The notes under the pieces are model-generated. The model searched no databases. It was not told the origin of the DNA and saw nothing but the letters and a program-made list of their open reading frames with translations. Made by a program: the position numbers and the translations under genes. Shown in pieces: positions 5,690 through 11,437 of a stretch of DNA of 11,437 nucleotides. The stretch's first letter is position 1, and each line of letters starts with the position of its first letter. The DNA comes from JAGQTE01 sp964648005 (GTDB taxonomy: Bacteria > Actinomycetota > Acidimicrobiia > Acidimicrobiales > Acidimicrobilacustridaceae), in NCBI GenBank assembly GCA_964648005.1, contig CAZYKR010000141.1:1-11437 (forward strand), read 5' to 3'.

Positions 5690-7198
5690 TCAGGGGACGT
5701 ACGACATGACCATCGCCATGCCGCGTTCGAGGTGGTACGTGTTGTGGCAGTGGGTCATCCACTGCCCCGGGTTGTCGGCGTCGAACTCGACGGTCACGGT
5801 CTCTCCGGGCAGGACGTTGACGGTGTCCTTGCGGGGACCCGCCGCGTCGGCGCCGACGCGGAAGGTGTGGCCGTGGAGGTGGATCGGGTGCCACATCGAC
5901 GTGGTGTTCTCGAACGCCAGGCGGACCCGTTGCCCCTGGCGAATCGGGATCGGTGGACGGTCGGGGAACGCGGCGCCGTCGAACGCCCACGAGTAGGGCA
6001 TCATCGATCCGCTCAGCTCGATCTTCTCGGACACATCTGCGTCTCGGGTGTCGAGGCGAACGGCGTCGGTGGCGCGGAGGTCGGCGTGGGCGAGCAGGCG
6101 GCCGTCGAGCTCGGCGGGGCGGGCGTCGGCCGGCGGCGCCGCGGCGGTCGATCCTGCGGTGCGCACCACGGCGGTGGCGGTCAGGTCCTTGCCCTCGGCC
6201 AGCGCGACGAGCGGCCACGCGCCATCGGCTGGAGTGACGAGCACGTCGTAGCGCTCACCCATCCCGATGAGCAGCGCGTCGACCTCGACCGGCTCCACCG
6301 GGAACCCGTCGCTGTGGGTGACCGTCATGCGGTGACCGCCGAGCGCCACGCGGTACGCGGTGTCGGATCCGGCGTTGACGAACCGCAGCCGGGCCCGACC
6401 ACCCGCGGGAACCTCGATCGTCGGCCGGTCCGACGAGGGCCGCCCGTTGATCAGGTGCATCGGGTAATCGACGTCACCGGCGTCGCCGCCGAGGAGATCG
6501 GAGCGGAACATGCCCATCCCGCCCATCCCGCCGGAGCCGTCGCCCATGCCCATGGAGGTGAGCCCGTCGAAGGTCTGCTCGGGGGTGGTGCCGATGCCGT
6601 CGAGCCAGTCGTCGAGGACCACGACCTGGTCGACGTCGTAGGCGCCAGGTTCGTCGCGCTCGTCGATGACCAGTGGTGCGTAGAGGGCCCGGTCGAGCTG
6701 GAGACCCATGTGGGGGTGGAACCAGTAGGTGCCGGCGTGTGGTGCGGTGAAGCGGTACGTGAAGGTGTCGCCGGGGAGGATCGGTCCCTGGGTCAGGTCG
6801 TGGACGCCGTCCATGTCGTTGCGCAACGCCAGGCCGTGCCAGTGGATCGTGGTGTCCTCGGGCAGGTCGTTGCGCACCACGACCTCGAGGGTGTCGCCCA
6901 CCACCGCACGGAGCTCCGGGCCCGGGACGACACCGTCGTAGGCCCACGTCTCGACGCGCTGGCGGCCCAGGTCCAGCGTGGCCTGGGCGGCACGCAGCTC
7001 TCGTCGCACGACCGCCCCCGTGGCCGGGCGGGCCGCTTCCGCGGCAGCGACCGCCGGGTCGGTCGGCCCGATCGTGACTGGGGTCGTCGTCGACGCCGCC
7101 CGTGACCCGTCCGATGACGAGCAGCCGGCGGCGACCGCCAGGCCGGTGGCGCCCGTGGCAATGAGGAACTGGCGGCGGTCGAGCCGGCGAGCGGGCAT
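5690..7198 (-). CDS. multicopper oxidase, Tat-exported lipoprotein
   Basis: The 502-aa product starts with a twin-arginine signal (D-R-R-Q-F-L at 7-12) and a lipobox V-A-A-G-C with Cys26, so it is probably folded with copper in the cytosol, exported by Tat and anchored to the outer face of the membrane. All four copper-binding blocks are present: H-W-H-G at 119-122, H-P-H-M-G at 161-165, H-P-I-H-L-H-G-H at 437-444, and H-C-H-N-T-Y-H-L-E-R-G-M at 483-494. Together they supply the type 1 Cys/His/His/Met ligands and the trinuclear centre. A Met-rich loop (216-230) resembles the Cu(I)-recruiting segments of CueO-like oxidases. The likely role is oxidation of toxic Cu(I) to Cu(II). ATG 7198 has a strong AAAGGAGGTGG site. 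It heads the operon with the 80-aa protein and the CPD ATPase, behind operator 2. Confidence 0.95.
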   Translation of the reverse strand: MPARRLDRRQFLIATGATGLAVAAGCSSSDGSRAASTTTPVTIGPTDPAVAAAEAARPATGAVVRRELRAAQATLDLGRQRVETWAYDGVVPGPELRAVVGDTLEVVVRNDLPEDTTIHWHGLALRNDMDGVHDLTQGPILPGDTFTYRFTAPHAGTYWFHPHMGLQLDRALYAPLVIDERDEPGAYDVDQVVVLDDWLDGIGTTPEQTFDGLTSMGMGDGSGGMGGMGMFRSDLLGGDAGDVDYPMHLINGRPSSDRPTIEVPAGGRARLRFVNAGSDTAYRVALGGHRMTVTHSDGFPVEPVEVDALLIGMGERYDVLVTPADGAWPLVALAEGKDLTATAVVRTAGSTAAAPPADARPAELDGRLLAHADLRATDAVRLDTRDADVSEKIELSGSMMPYSWAFDGAAFPDRPPIPIRQGQRVRLAFENTTSMWHPIHLHGHTFRVGADAAGPRKDTVNVLPGETVTVEFDADNPGQWMTHCHNTYHLERGMAMVMSYVP

Positions 7199-7200
7199 GA

Positions 7201-7212
7201 ACCACCTCCTTT
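7201..7212 (-). promoter_or_regulatory. strong Shine-Dalgarno between operator and oxidase start
   Basis: On the minus strand AAAGGAGGTGGT lies directly after operator 2 and two bases before ATG 7198. It fixes the oxidase start. Because the operator ends at its edge, the untranslated leader must be short or must include the palindrome. Confidence 0.8.
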
Positions 7213-7231
7213 CTACGACAGTATGTCGTAG
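7213..7231. promoter_or_regulatory. inverted-repeat operator 2 (before multicopper oxidase)
   Basis: CTACGACA-GTA-TGTCGTAG is a perfect 8-bp inverted repeat with the same arms as operator 1 and a one-base difference in the spacer. It lies 14 bases before the oxidase ATG in the 60-base gap after the M56 stop. On the coding strand the hexamer TACGAT (7232-7237) just upstream is a possible -10 element. Binding by the BlaI-like protein encoded next door is inferred. Confidence 0.78.
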
Positions 7232-7258
7232 ATCGTAGTGGGATGTGCCCGCCAGCGG

Positions 7259-8140
7259 TCAGCGGCAGGCGTGGTTGATGAAGGAGGCCAGGTGGTGGAC
7301 CTGGACCGACGATCCGGCGAGGATGGTGAGGATCGTCATGGTCGACGCCGCGGCAGGCAGCGTGAGTCGTGCGGGGGTGGGCGGGTGGAGGAGGGCGTCG
7401 ACCCGGGCGGTGGCGCCCAGTGCTCCGAAGCCGAGCACGCCCGGGGCCACCGGTGGGATGCCGAGCAGCGCGACGCGGGCGATGGCTCGGGCGACCAGGG
7501 CGCGGGAGCCGACCTCGGTCGCCGCGGACTCGTCGGCCCACCGCTCGGTGTTGAACCGGACCTGGCGGGCGAGGGGAACGAGGAACGGGAACGCCTCGGC
7601 GCAGGTCTCTGCGGCGTGGACGAAACGGTGGTGGCCGAGGTCGAGATGCGCGCGCTCGTGCGCGATCACGGCGCGGCGCTCGTCGCGGCTGAGGGTGCGG
7701 ACCAGCTCGTCGCCGAGCACCACACCTCCGGGTGAGCCCGGCACGGCAAACGCAACCGGTCCCGCCGCGGCGACCACTTCGACGCCGTCGACGTGCGCGA
7801 ACGACTCGAGCTCGGCCCGGGCTCGGCGGGTGTAGCGCAGCGCACGGCGTGTGGCGATCACCAGCAGTGCCGTGGCGAGCGCGCCGGCCCACGGGGCAGC
7901 GCCGTGGTCTCCGGGGTACAGCGCGTCGCACCATCCGAGCCACGACGACACCTCGTGCAGCTCCGACGCGCCGGCCACGGCGACGAGGACCAGCGCTGCG
8001 GCGACTCCGGCTGCGGCGACGACGGTCGCGGCGCTGAGCACGCGCACGCTCGTGGCGGGCGACGCAACCCGGGGCAGGAACCACCCCGCCGCGATCCCGG
8101 CGACGACGAGCAGCAGCGGGGCGACGAGCAGCGCGTTCAC
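7259..8140 (-). CDS. M56 family membrane metalloprotease (BlaR1/MecR1-type, no sensor domain)
   Basis: The 293-aa product has hydrophobic helices at about 4-22, 34-57 and 82-97, and a final one near 260-276. A zinc-protease motif H-E-R-A-H lies at 161-165 inside V-I-A-H-E-R-A-H-L-D-L-G-H-H, with a downstream W-A-D-E (201-204) offering the third ligand. This matches the Peptidase_M56 domain of BlaR1/MecR1. The extracellular penicillin-binding domain of those proteins is absent: only about 20 residues follow the last helix. The family's known role is to cleave the partner BlaI-type repressor after sensing a signal. The start is GTG 8138-8140, which overlaps the repressor stop as GTGA; this fits strict co-translation of a protease-repressor pair. 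The signal here is unknown; copper or envelope stress is inferred from the neighbours. Confidence 0.9.
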   Translation of the reverse strand: MNALLVAPLLLVVAGIAAGWFLPRVASPATSVRVLSAATVVAAAGVAAALVLVAVAGASELHEVSSWLGWCDALYPGDHGAAPWAGALATALLVIATRRALRYTRRARAELESFAHVDGVEVVAAAGPVAFAVPGSPGGVVLGDELVRTLSRDERRAVIAHERAHLDLGHHRFVHAAETCAEAFPFLVPLARQVRFNTERWADESAATEVGSRALVARAIARVALLGIPPVAPGVLGFGALGATARVDALLHPPTPARLTLPAAASTMTILTILAGSSVQVHHLASFINHACR

Positions 8141-8496
8141 GGTTCGAGCCCCTCGAGCGCGGCCCGCAAGGCGGCGGCTTCCTTGGCGGAGAGCCCGTCG
8201 ACGAAGCGGTTCATCGTCGCGACCCGGTCGGTGGTGGAGGCCAGCGCGGAGCGCATCCGGGATGCGGTGAGGTCCGCTTCGCTGACCGTCGCCGCGTAGG
8301 TGTAGCCGCGACCGTGTCGGGTTCGTTGCACCAGGCCCTTGTCGACGAGGCGGGTCAGGATCGTGGTGATCGTCGTGTACGCGAGCTCGCCGTCGAGGCC
8401 GTCGCGGACCTCGGCCGGGGTCACCGGCGTGTCCGCTCGCCACAAGATGTCGAGGATGTCGGCTTCGAGGGTGCCCATCGGGCGACGCTGAGCCAT
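8137..8496 (-). CDS. BlaI/MecI/CopY family transcriptional repressor
   Basis: The 119-aa product has a winged-helix domain at about 8-70: L-E-A-D-I-L-D-I-L-W, then T-P-A-E-V-R-D-G-L, the recognition helix A-Y-T-T-I-T-T-I-L-T-R-L, and the wing K-G-L-V-Q-R-T-R-H-G-R-G-Y-T-Y. A C-terminal helical dimerisation part follows. This is the BlaI/CopY (Penicillinase_R) family. No Cys-rich CopY metal site is present, so direct copper sensing is unlikely; release by proteolysis through the adjacent M56 protein is the known mechanism of the family. ATG 8496 is chosen over ATG 8529 because GGAG lies seven bases before it and the length then fits the family. The longer start would sit three bases from the operator. 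It is preceded by the imperfect operator 3, implying autoregulation. Confidence 0.92.
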   Translation of the reverse strand: MAQRRPMGTLEADILDILWRADTPVTPAEVRDGLDGELAYTTITTILTRLVDKGLVQRTRHGRGYTYAATVSEADLTASRMRSALASTTDRVATMNRFVDGLSAKEAAALRAALEGLEP

Positions 8497-8532
8497 CGTC
8501 ACGCTCCGAGTCGATGAGGTCGGGTCCATGTT

Positions 8533-8551
8533 CAGCGACAGTCTGTCGTAG
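8533..8551. promoter_or_regulatory. imperfect inverted-repeat operator 3 (before blaI-like gene)
   Basis: CAGCGACA-GTC-TGTCGTAG keeps one perfect arm and the ACA-N3-TGT core of operators 1 and 2, but the left arm has two changed bases. It lies in the 62-base gap between the csoR stop and the blaI-like start, 36 bases before ATG 8496. Its position implies autoregulation; the weaker arm may give looser repression (inference). Confidence 0.68.
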
Positions 8552-8558
8552 TTAGGGC

Positions 8559-8843
8559 TCAGGTGCGCAGCAGGCGTTCGAAGGCCTGCATGGCTTCGTT
8601 GACCATGTCATCGGGTGCTTCGGTGCCGTCGCGTCCTTCGGCGTGGGTCACGCAGTGGCGTACGTGCTCGTCGAGCAGGCCCAGAGCGACGCTCTGCAGC
8701 GCCTTGGTGACCGAGGAGATCTGGGTGAGGACGTCGACGCAGTAGGTGTCCTCGTCGATCATCCGCTGCAGGCCCCTCACCTGGCCTTCGATGCGCCGCA
8801 GGCGCTTCTGATAGTCGTCCTTGCTGATCGCGTAACCGCGCAT
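8559..8843 (-). CDS. csoR: CsoR family copper-sensing repressor
   Basis: The 94-aa all-helical product matches CsoR: R-L-R-R-I-E-G-Q-V-R-G-L at 14-25, then Y-C-V-D-V-L with Cys35, and D-E-H-V-R-H-C with His60 and Cys64. The C-H-C set has the same spacing as the Cys36/His61/Cys65 copper site of the Mycobacterium tuberculosis protein, so Cu(I) is the likely ligand rather than Ni/Co (RcnR) or persulfide. Cu(I) binding releases DNA in this family. ATG 8843 has AAGGAG shortly upstream. It is the last gene of the module with the CPC ATPase and thioredoxin, and probably represses that module; the promoter lies beyond the right edge unless the palindrome at 8885-8901 is its operator. The next operon (blaI-M56) starts 62 bases downstream. 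Confidence 0.93.
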   Translation of the reverse strand: MRGYAISKDDYQKRLRRIEGQVRGLQRMIDEDTYCVDVLTQISSVTKALQSVALGLLDEHVRHCVTHAEGRDGTEAPDDMVNEAMQAFERLLRT

Positions 8844-9001
8844 CGGGTCTCCTTGGGCCGTGGGGTTCGTTCCATCGTGGTGGGTGGCCGGGTACCGGCC
8901 AGCGATCGCAGTGCCGTGGCGACGGCGAGGATCTCGCCGATGAACATCACGACTCGCTGGGCACGAGCCAACCTGTCGAGCGGGTTGGGTGGGTGGCTCA
9001 T
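8777..9001 (-). CDS. possible small ORF coupled to thioredoxin and overlapping csoR
   Basis: An ATG at 8999-9001 overlaps the thioredoxin stop as ATGA and opens a 74-codon frame. It reads M-S-H-P-P-N-P-L-D-R-L-A-R-A-Q-R, then a hydrophobic stretch around V-V-M-F-I-G-E-I-L-A-V-A-T-A-L, then a Pro/Arg-rich tail that runs 67 bases into the csoR gene in another frame. The first 40 or so codons have GC-rich third positions as in the real genes. The ATGA junction, repeated elsewhere in this cluster, favours translation. The long overlap with csoR and the lack of any recognised family argue against it. A short amphipathic or membrane peptide is the most that can be said. Confidence 0.38.
   Translation of the reverse strand: MSHPPNPLDRLARAQRVVMFIGEILAVATALRSLAGTRPPTTMERTPRPKETRCAVTRSARTTIRSACGASKAR
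8885..8901. repeat. perfect 7-bp inverted repeat upstream of csoR
   Basis: TGGCCGG-GTA-CCGGCCA is an uninterrupted inverted repeat with a 3-base spacer, 41 bases before the csoR start. It could be a CsoR-type GC-rich operator, a hairpin between genes in the mRNA, or a chance palindrome in GC-rich DNA inside the small ORF. It is unrelated in sequence to the three BlaI-type operators. No T-run follows, so it is not a standard terminator. Confidence 0.5.
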
Positions 9002-9327
9002 GGGACGAGGGTCCCGAGGCGGTCCTCGATGGCCTGGCGGCGGATGACGTTGACCATCCGGTCGCGTTCCTCGCCGGCCTCGAAGAGGATGAGGGTGGGG
9101 ATGCCCTTCACGCCGTAGCGCTCCGCGGTGTGGGGGTTGGCTTCGACGTCGAGCTTGACGACCCGGACCCGGTCGCCCCAGTCGGCGGCCAACTCGTCGA
9201 GGACCGGGTCGAGCAGCTGGCAGGACCGGCACCAGTCGGCGTAGAAGTCGACCACCACGGGCTGGTCGGCGCGCAGCACGTCGAAGGCGAACCGGGCGTC
9301 GGTGGTGGGGTGGGGCCGGGTGGTCAT
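8998..9327 (-). CDS. thioredoxin with WCRSC active site
   Basis: The 109-aa product is a single thioredoxin domain: V-V-V-D-F-Y-A-D-W-C-R-S-C at 24-36, with redox Cys33 and Cys36, and the cis-proline loop G-I-P-T-L at 75-79. The dipeptide between the cysteines is Arg-Ser instead of Gly-Pro, which in this superfamily usually changes redox potential and partner choice. There is no signal peptide or membrane helix, so it acts in the cytosol. Its ATG overlaps the stop of the CPC ATPase as ATGA (9324-9327), so the two are co-translated. A role in keeping the ATPase or other copper-site cysteines reduced, or in dealing with copper-driven disulfide stress, is inferred. Confidence 0.93.
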   Translation of the reverse strand: MTTRPHPTTDARFAFDVLRADQPVVVDFYADWCRSCQLLDPVLDELAADWGDRVRVVKLDVEANPHTAERYGVKGIPTLILFEAGEERDRMVNVIRRQAIEDRLGTLVP

Positions 9328-11437
9328 CGGGACTCCTTGGAGGGACGGCTCGCCTTGAAGCGGCGGAGCCGGAGGCTGTTGGTGACGACGAACACGCTGG
9401 AGAACGCCATGGCGGCGCCGGCGATGAGAGGGTTGAGCAGCCCCGCGGCGGCCAGGGGGATCGCGGCGATGTTGTAGGCGAACGCCCAGAACAGGTTCGT
9501 CTTGATGGTGCCGAGCGTCCGGCGCGACAGCCGGATCGCATCGGCGGCGGCTCGCAGGTCACCGGTGACGAGGGTGATGTCGGACGCCTCGATCGCGACG
9601 TCGGTGCCGGTGCCCATGGCGAGGCCGAGGTCGGCCTGGGCGAGCGCGGCGGCGTCGTTGACGCCGTCACCGACCATGGCCACGACCCGTCCCTCGCTCT
9701 GAAGGCGGACCACGACGGCGACCTTGTCCTCGGGGAGGACCTCGGCGACGACCTCGTCGATGCCGACCTGCGCAGCGACGGCCCGGGCGGCCCGCTCGTT
9801 GTCGCCGGTGAGCAGCACCGGCGTGAGACCGAGCGCTCGCAGCTGGGCGATCGCCTCGGCCGAGGTGTCCTTGACCGTGTCAGCGACGACGAGCACCCCG
9901 CGAGCCTCACCGTCCCACCCGACCGCGATGGCGGTACGACCCTCGCTCTCGGCGCGCTGCTTGTGAGCAGCCAGGTAAGCGCCGAGGTGCTGGGACCAGT
10001 CGGCCAGGAACGCGTCGCGGCCGGCGATGACGGCGTGACCGTCGATGACGCCCTGAACGCCGAGCCCCTGGGTGCTGGCGAACGACTCGACGGAGGCGAG
10101 GTCGACGCCGCGTTGGCGGGCCCCTTCTGCAATGGCTCGGGCGACGGGATGCTCGCTCGCGTCCTCCAGGCTGCCCGCCAGGCGCAGCAGCTCATCCTCG
10201 GTGATGCCCTCGGCCGGGTGCACGGCGACGAGGGCCATCTGCCCGGTGGTCACGGTGCCGGTCTTGTCCAACACGATCGTGTCGACCTCGCGGGTCGACT
10301 CGAGGATCTCGGGGCCCTTGATCAGGATGCCGAGCTGCGCACCCCGGCCGGTGCCCACCATCAGCGCAGTCGGCGTGGCCAGTCCGAGGGCGCACGGGCA
10401 GGCGATGATCAGCACCGCGACGGCCGCGGTGAACGCCTCGGTGGCGCCGGCACCGGATCCGAGCCAGAACCCGAGGGTTCCGATCGACAGCAGGATCACC
10501 ACGGGGACGAACACCGCAGAGACCCGGTCGGCGAGGCGCTGCACCGGGGCCTTGCCGTTCTGGGCGTCGGTGACCAGCCGGGCGATCTGCGCCAGGGCGG
10601 TGTCGGCACCGACACGGGTGGCGCGCACCACGAGGCGGCCGCCGGCGTTGACGGTCGCGCCGGTGACGTCGTCGCCGGGACCGACCTCGACGGGGACGCT
10701 CTCGCCGGTGAGCAGCGAGGCGTCGATCGCGGAGGTGCCGTCCTCGACGACGCCGTCGGTGGCGATCTTCTCGCCGGGGCGGACCACGAACCGGTCGCCC
10801 ACGGCGAGCTGGTCGATCGGGACCCTCACCTCGACGTCGTCGCGGAGCACGGCGACGTCCTTGGCGCCAAGCTCGAGCAGCGCCTTCAGCGCGGCGCCAG
10901 AGCGGCGCTTGGCGCGGGCCTCGAAGTAGCGGCCGGCGAGGATGAACACGGTGACGCCGGCGGCGACCTCGAGGTAGATCTCGTGTTGGCCGCCACCGCG
11001 TTCGATGCTGAGATCGAAGCCCATGCGCATGGACGGGTCGCCGGCCTCGCCGATGAACAGGGCGTAGAGCGACCACCCGAACGCGGCGATCGTGCCCACT
11101 GAGATGAGGGTGTCCATCGTGGCCGTGCCGTGGCGGAGGTTCGTCCAGGCCGCCCGGTGGAACGGCCAGGCGCCCCACAGGACCACGGGCGCGGCGAGGG
11201 TGAGTGACAGCCATTGCCAGTGGTCGAACTGCAGGGCCGGGACCATGGCCAGGACCAGGACCGGGAGGGTGAGCGCCGCAGAGATGACCAGGCGGTCACG
11301 GAGCCGACGGGTCGGGTCGTCGCTCCCCTCGCTCGGCTCGTCGCCCTCCTCGCCCACCGGGGTCGGCAGGTGGGCGGTATAGCCGGCGGCCTCCACCTCG
11401 GCGACGAGGCGGGTCGGCTCGATGTCGTCGGGGAATG
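9324..11437 (-). CDS. copA: Cu(I)-exporting P1B ATPase, CPC type (5' end beyond window)
   Basis: The frame is open to the right edge; the first visible residues (F-P-D-D-I-E-P-T-R-L-V-A-E-V-E-A-A-G-Y) are the end of an N-terminal HMA domain whose CxxC would lie outside. About 704 residues are visible. Motifs: L-T-G-E-S (actuator), A-C-P-C-A-L-G-L-A-T-P at 10375-10403 (membrane Cu(I) site), D-K-T-G-T (phosphorylation), S-E-H-P-V-A (nucleotide domain), G-D-G-V-N-D, and the helix 7/8 ligands Y-N and M-A-F-S-S. This set is that of Cu(I) exporters (P1B-1, CopA/CtpV type). It pumps cytosolic Cu(I) out at the cost of ATP. The stop overlaps the thioredoxin start. Its presence beside csoR indicates CsoR control. 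It differs from the second ATPase in motif and linker, so it is not a recent duplicate. Confidence 0.95.
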   Translation of the reverse strand, partial: FPDDIEPTRLVAEVEAAGYTAHLPTPVGEEGDEPSEGSDDPTRRLRDRLVISAALTLPVLVLAMVPALQFDHWQWLSLTLAAPVVLWGAWPFHRAAWTNLRHGTATMDTLISVGTIAAFGWSLYALFIGEAGDPSMRMGFDLSIERGGGQHEIYLEVAAGVTVFILAGRYFEARAKRRSGAALKALLELGAKDVAVLRDDVEVRVPIDQLAVGDRFVVRPGEKIATDGVVEDGTSAIDASLLTGESVPVEVGPGDDVTGATVNAGGRLVVRATRVGADTALAQIARLVTDAQNGKAPVQRLADRVSAVFVPVVILLSIGTLGFWLGSGAGATEAFTAAVAVLIIACPCALGLATPTALMVGTGRGAQLGILIKGPEILESTREVDTIVLDKTGTVTTGQMALVAVHPAEGITEDELLRLAGSLEDASEHPVARAIAEGARQRGVDLASVESFASTQGLGVQGVIDGHAVIAGRDAFLADWSQHLGAYLAAHKQRAESEGRTAIAVGWDGEARGVLVVADTVKDTSAEAIAQLRALGLTPVLLTGDNERAARAVAAQVGIDEVVAEVLPEDKVAVVVRLQSEGRVVAMVGDGVNDAAALAQADLGLAMGTGTDVAIEASDITLVTGDLRAAADAIRLSRRTLGTIKTNLFWAFAYNIAAIPLAAAGLLNPLIAGAAMAFSSVFVVTNSLRLRRFKASRPSKESR

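Noticed and set aside
5270..7105. A 611-codon plus-strand open frame across the multicopper oxidase
   Set aside because: It is antisense to the oxidase and small membrane gene, shows no recognisable motif and has no ribosome binding site of note.
7259..8443. A longer 394-aa start for the M56 protease
   Set aside because: The extra 101 codons run through the blaI-like gene in another frame and read as Arg/His-rich noise. GTG 8140 overlapping the repressor stop gives a normal N-terminal helix.
8137..8529. The upstream ATG (8529) as start of the blaI-like gene
   Set aside because: It would leave only three bases between operator and start, has no ribosome binding site, and adds 11 Ser/Thr-rich residues not expected in the family.
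8777..10195. A 472-codon minus-strand frame across thioredoxin and the CPC ATPase
   Set aside because: It overlaps two certain genes in another frame and is Ser/Pro/Arg-rich without a domain. Only its last 74 codons, beginning at the ATGA overlap at 9001, were kept as a possible small ORF.
1..11437. tRNA, rRNA, CRISPR arrays, insertion sequences or integrase genes
   Set aside because: None was seen. There are no direct-repeat arrays, transposase-like frames or tRNA-like cloverleaf segments that I could recognise by eye.

Overview
The window reads as a copper-tolerance island from a high-GC bacterium, most probably an actinomycete. The third codon positions of the real genes are almost all G or C. 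The gene families also fit: a CsoR of the mycobacterial type, a BlaI-M56 pair, DUF305 proteins, and a Tat-exported multicopper oxidase lipoprotein. I cannot place it at genus level from sequence alone.

Left flank (1-766): the last 19 codons of an unidentified gene run into a small thioredoxin-fold gene (67-354). The 3' end of that gene appears to have been replaced by sequence antisense to a decayed ynfA/UPF0060 gene (about 304-456, minus strand, with two frameshifts and an amber stop). Between this relic and position 766 only a weak membrane-peptide frame is visible on the minus strand. A plus-strand gene (767-1456) encodes a three-helix membrane DUF305 protein and points head-on into the main cluster.

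Main cluster (1509-11437, all minus strand, read from right to left): (i) a CPC-type Cu(I) P1B ATPase cut by the right edge, a thioredoxin with a WCRSC active site, a possible small overlapping ORF, and CsoR, joined by ATGA overlaps; (ii) a BlaI/CopY-family repressor and an M56 membrane metalloprotease, joined by a GTGA overlap; (iii) a multicopper oxidase, an 80-aa membrane protein with a Cys-Cys pair and a His tail, and a second P1B ATPase with an unusual CPD motif and a degenerate N-terminal HMA domain; (iv) a Met/His-rich DUF305 lipoprotein, a SHOCT-domain membrane protein and a DUF2752 membrane protein.

The most interesting feature is regulatory. Modules ii, iii and iv each begin with the same inverted repeat, CTACGACA-N3-TGTCGTAG (8533-8551, 7213-7231, 2981-2999; the copy before blaI has a degenerate left arm). 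No copy was found elsewhere in the window. This suggests that the BlaI-like repressor and its M56 protease partner control the oxidase/CPD-ATPase operon, the DUF305 operon and their own gene. CsoR would then control the cytosolic Cu(I) export module. The M56 protein has no penicillin-binding sensor domain, so the signal is probably not a beta-lactam; copper or envelope stress is an inference from the gene neighbourhood.

Proposed working model: the CPC ATPase removes cytosolic Cu(I); the exported multicopper oxidase converts Cu(I) to Cu(II); the CPD ATPase and the His-rich small protein handle a further copper pool; the DUF305 lipoprotein binds metal at the outer face of the membrane.
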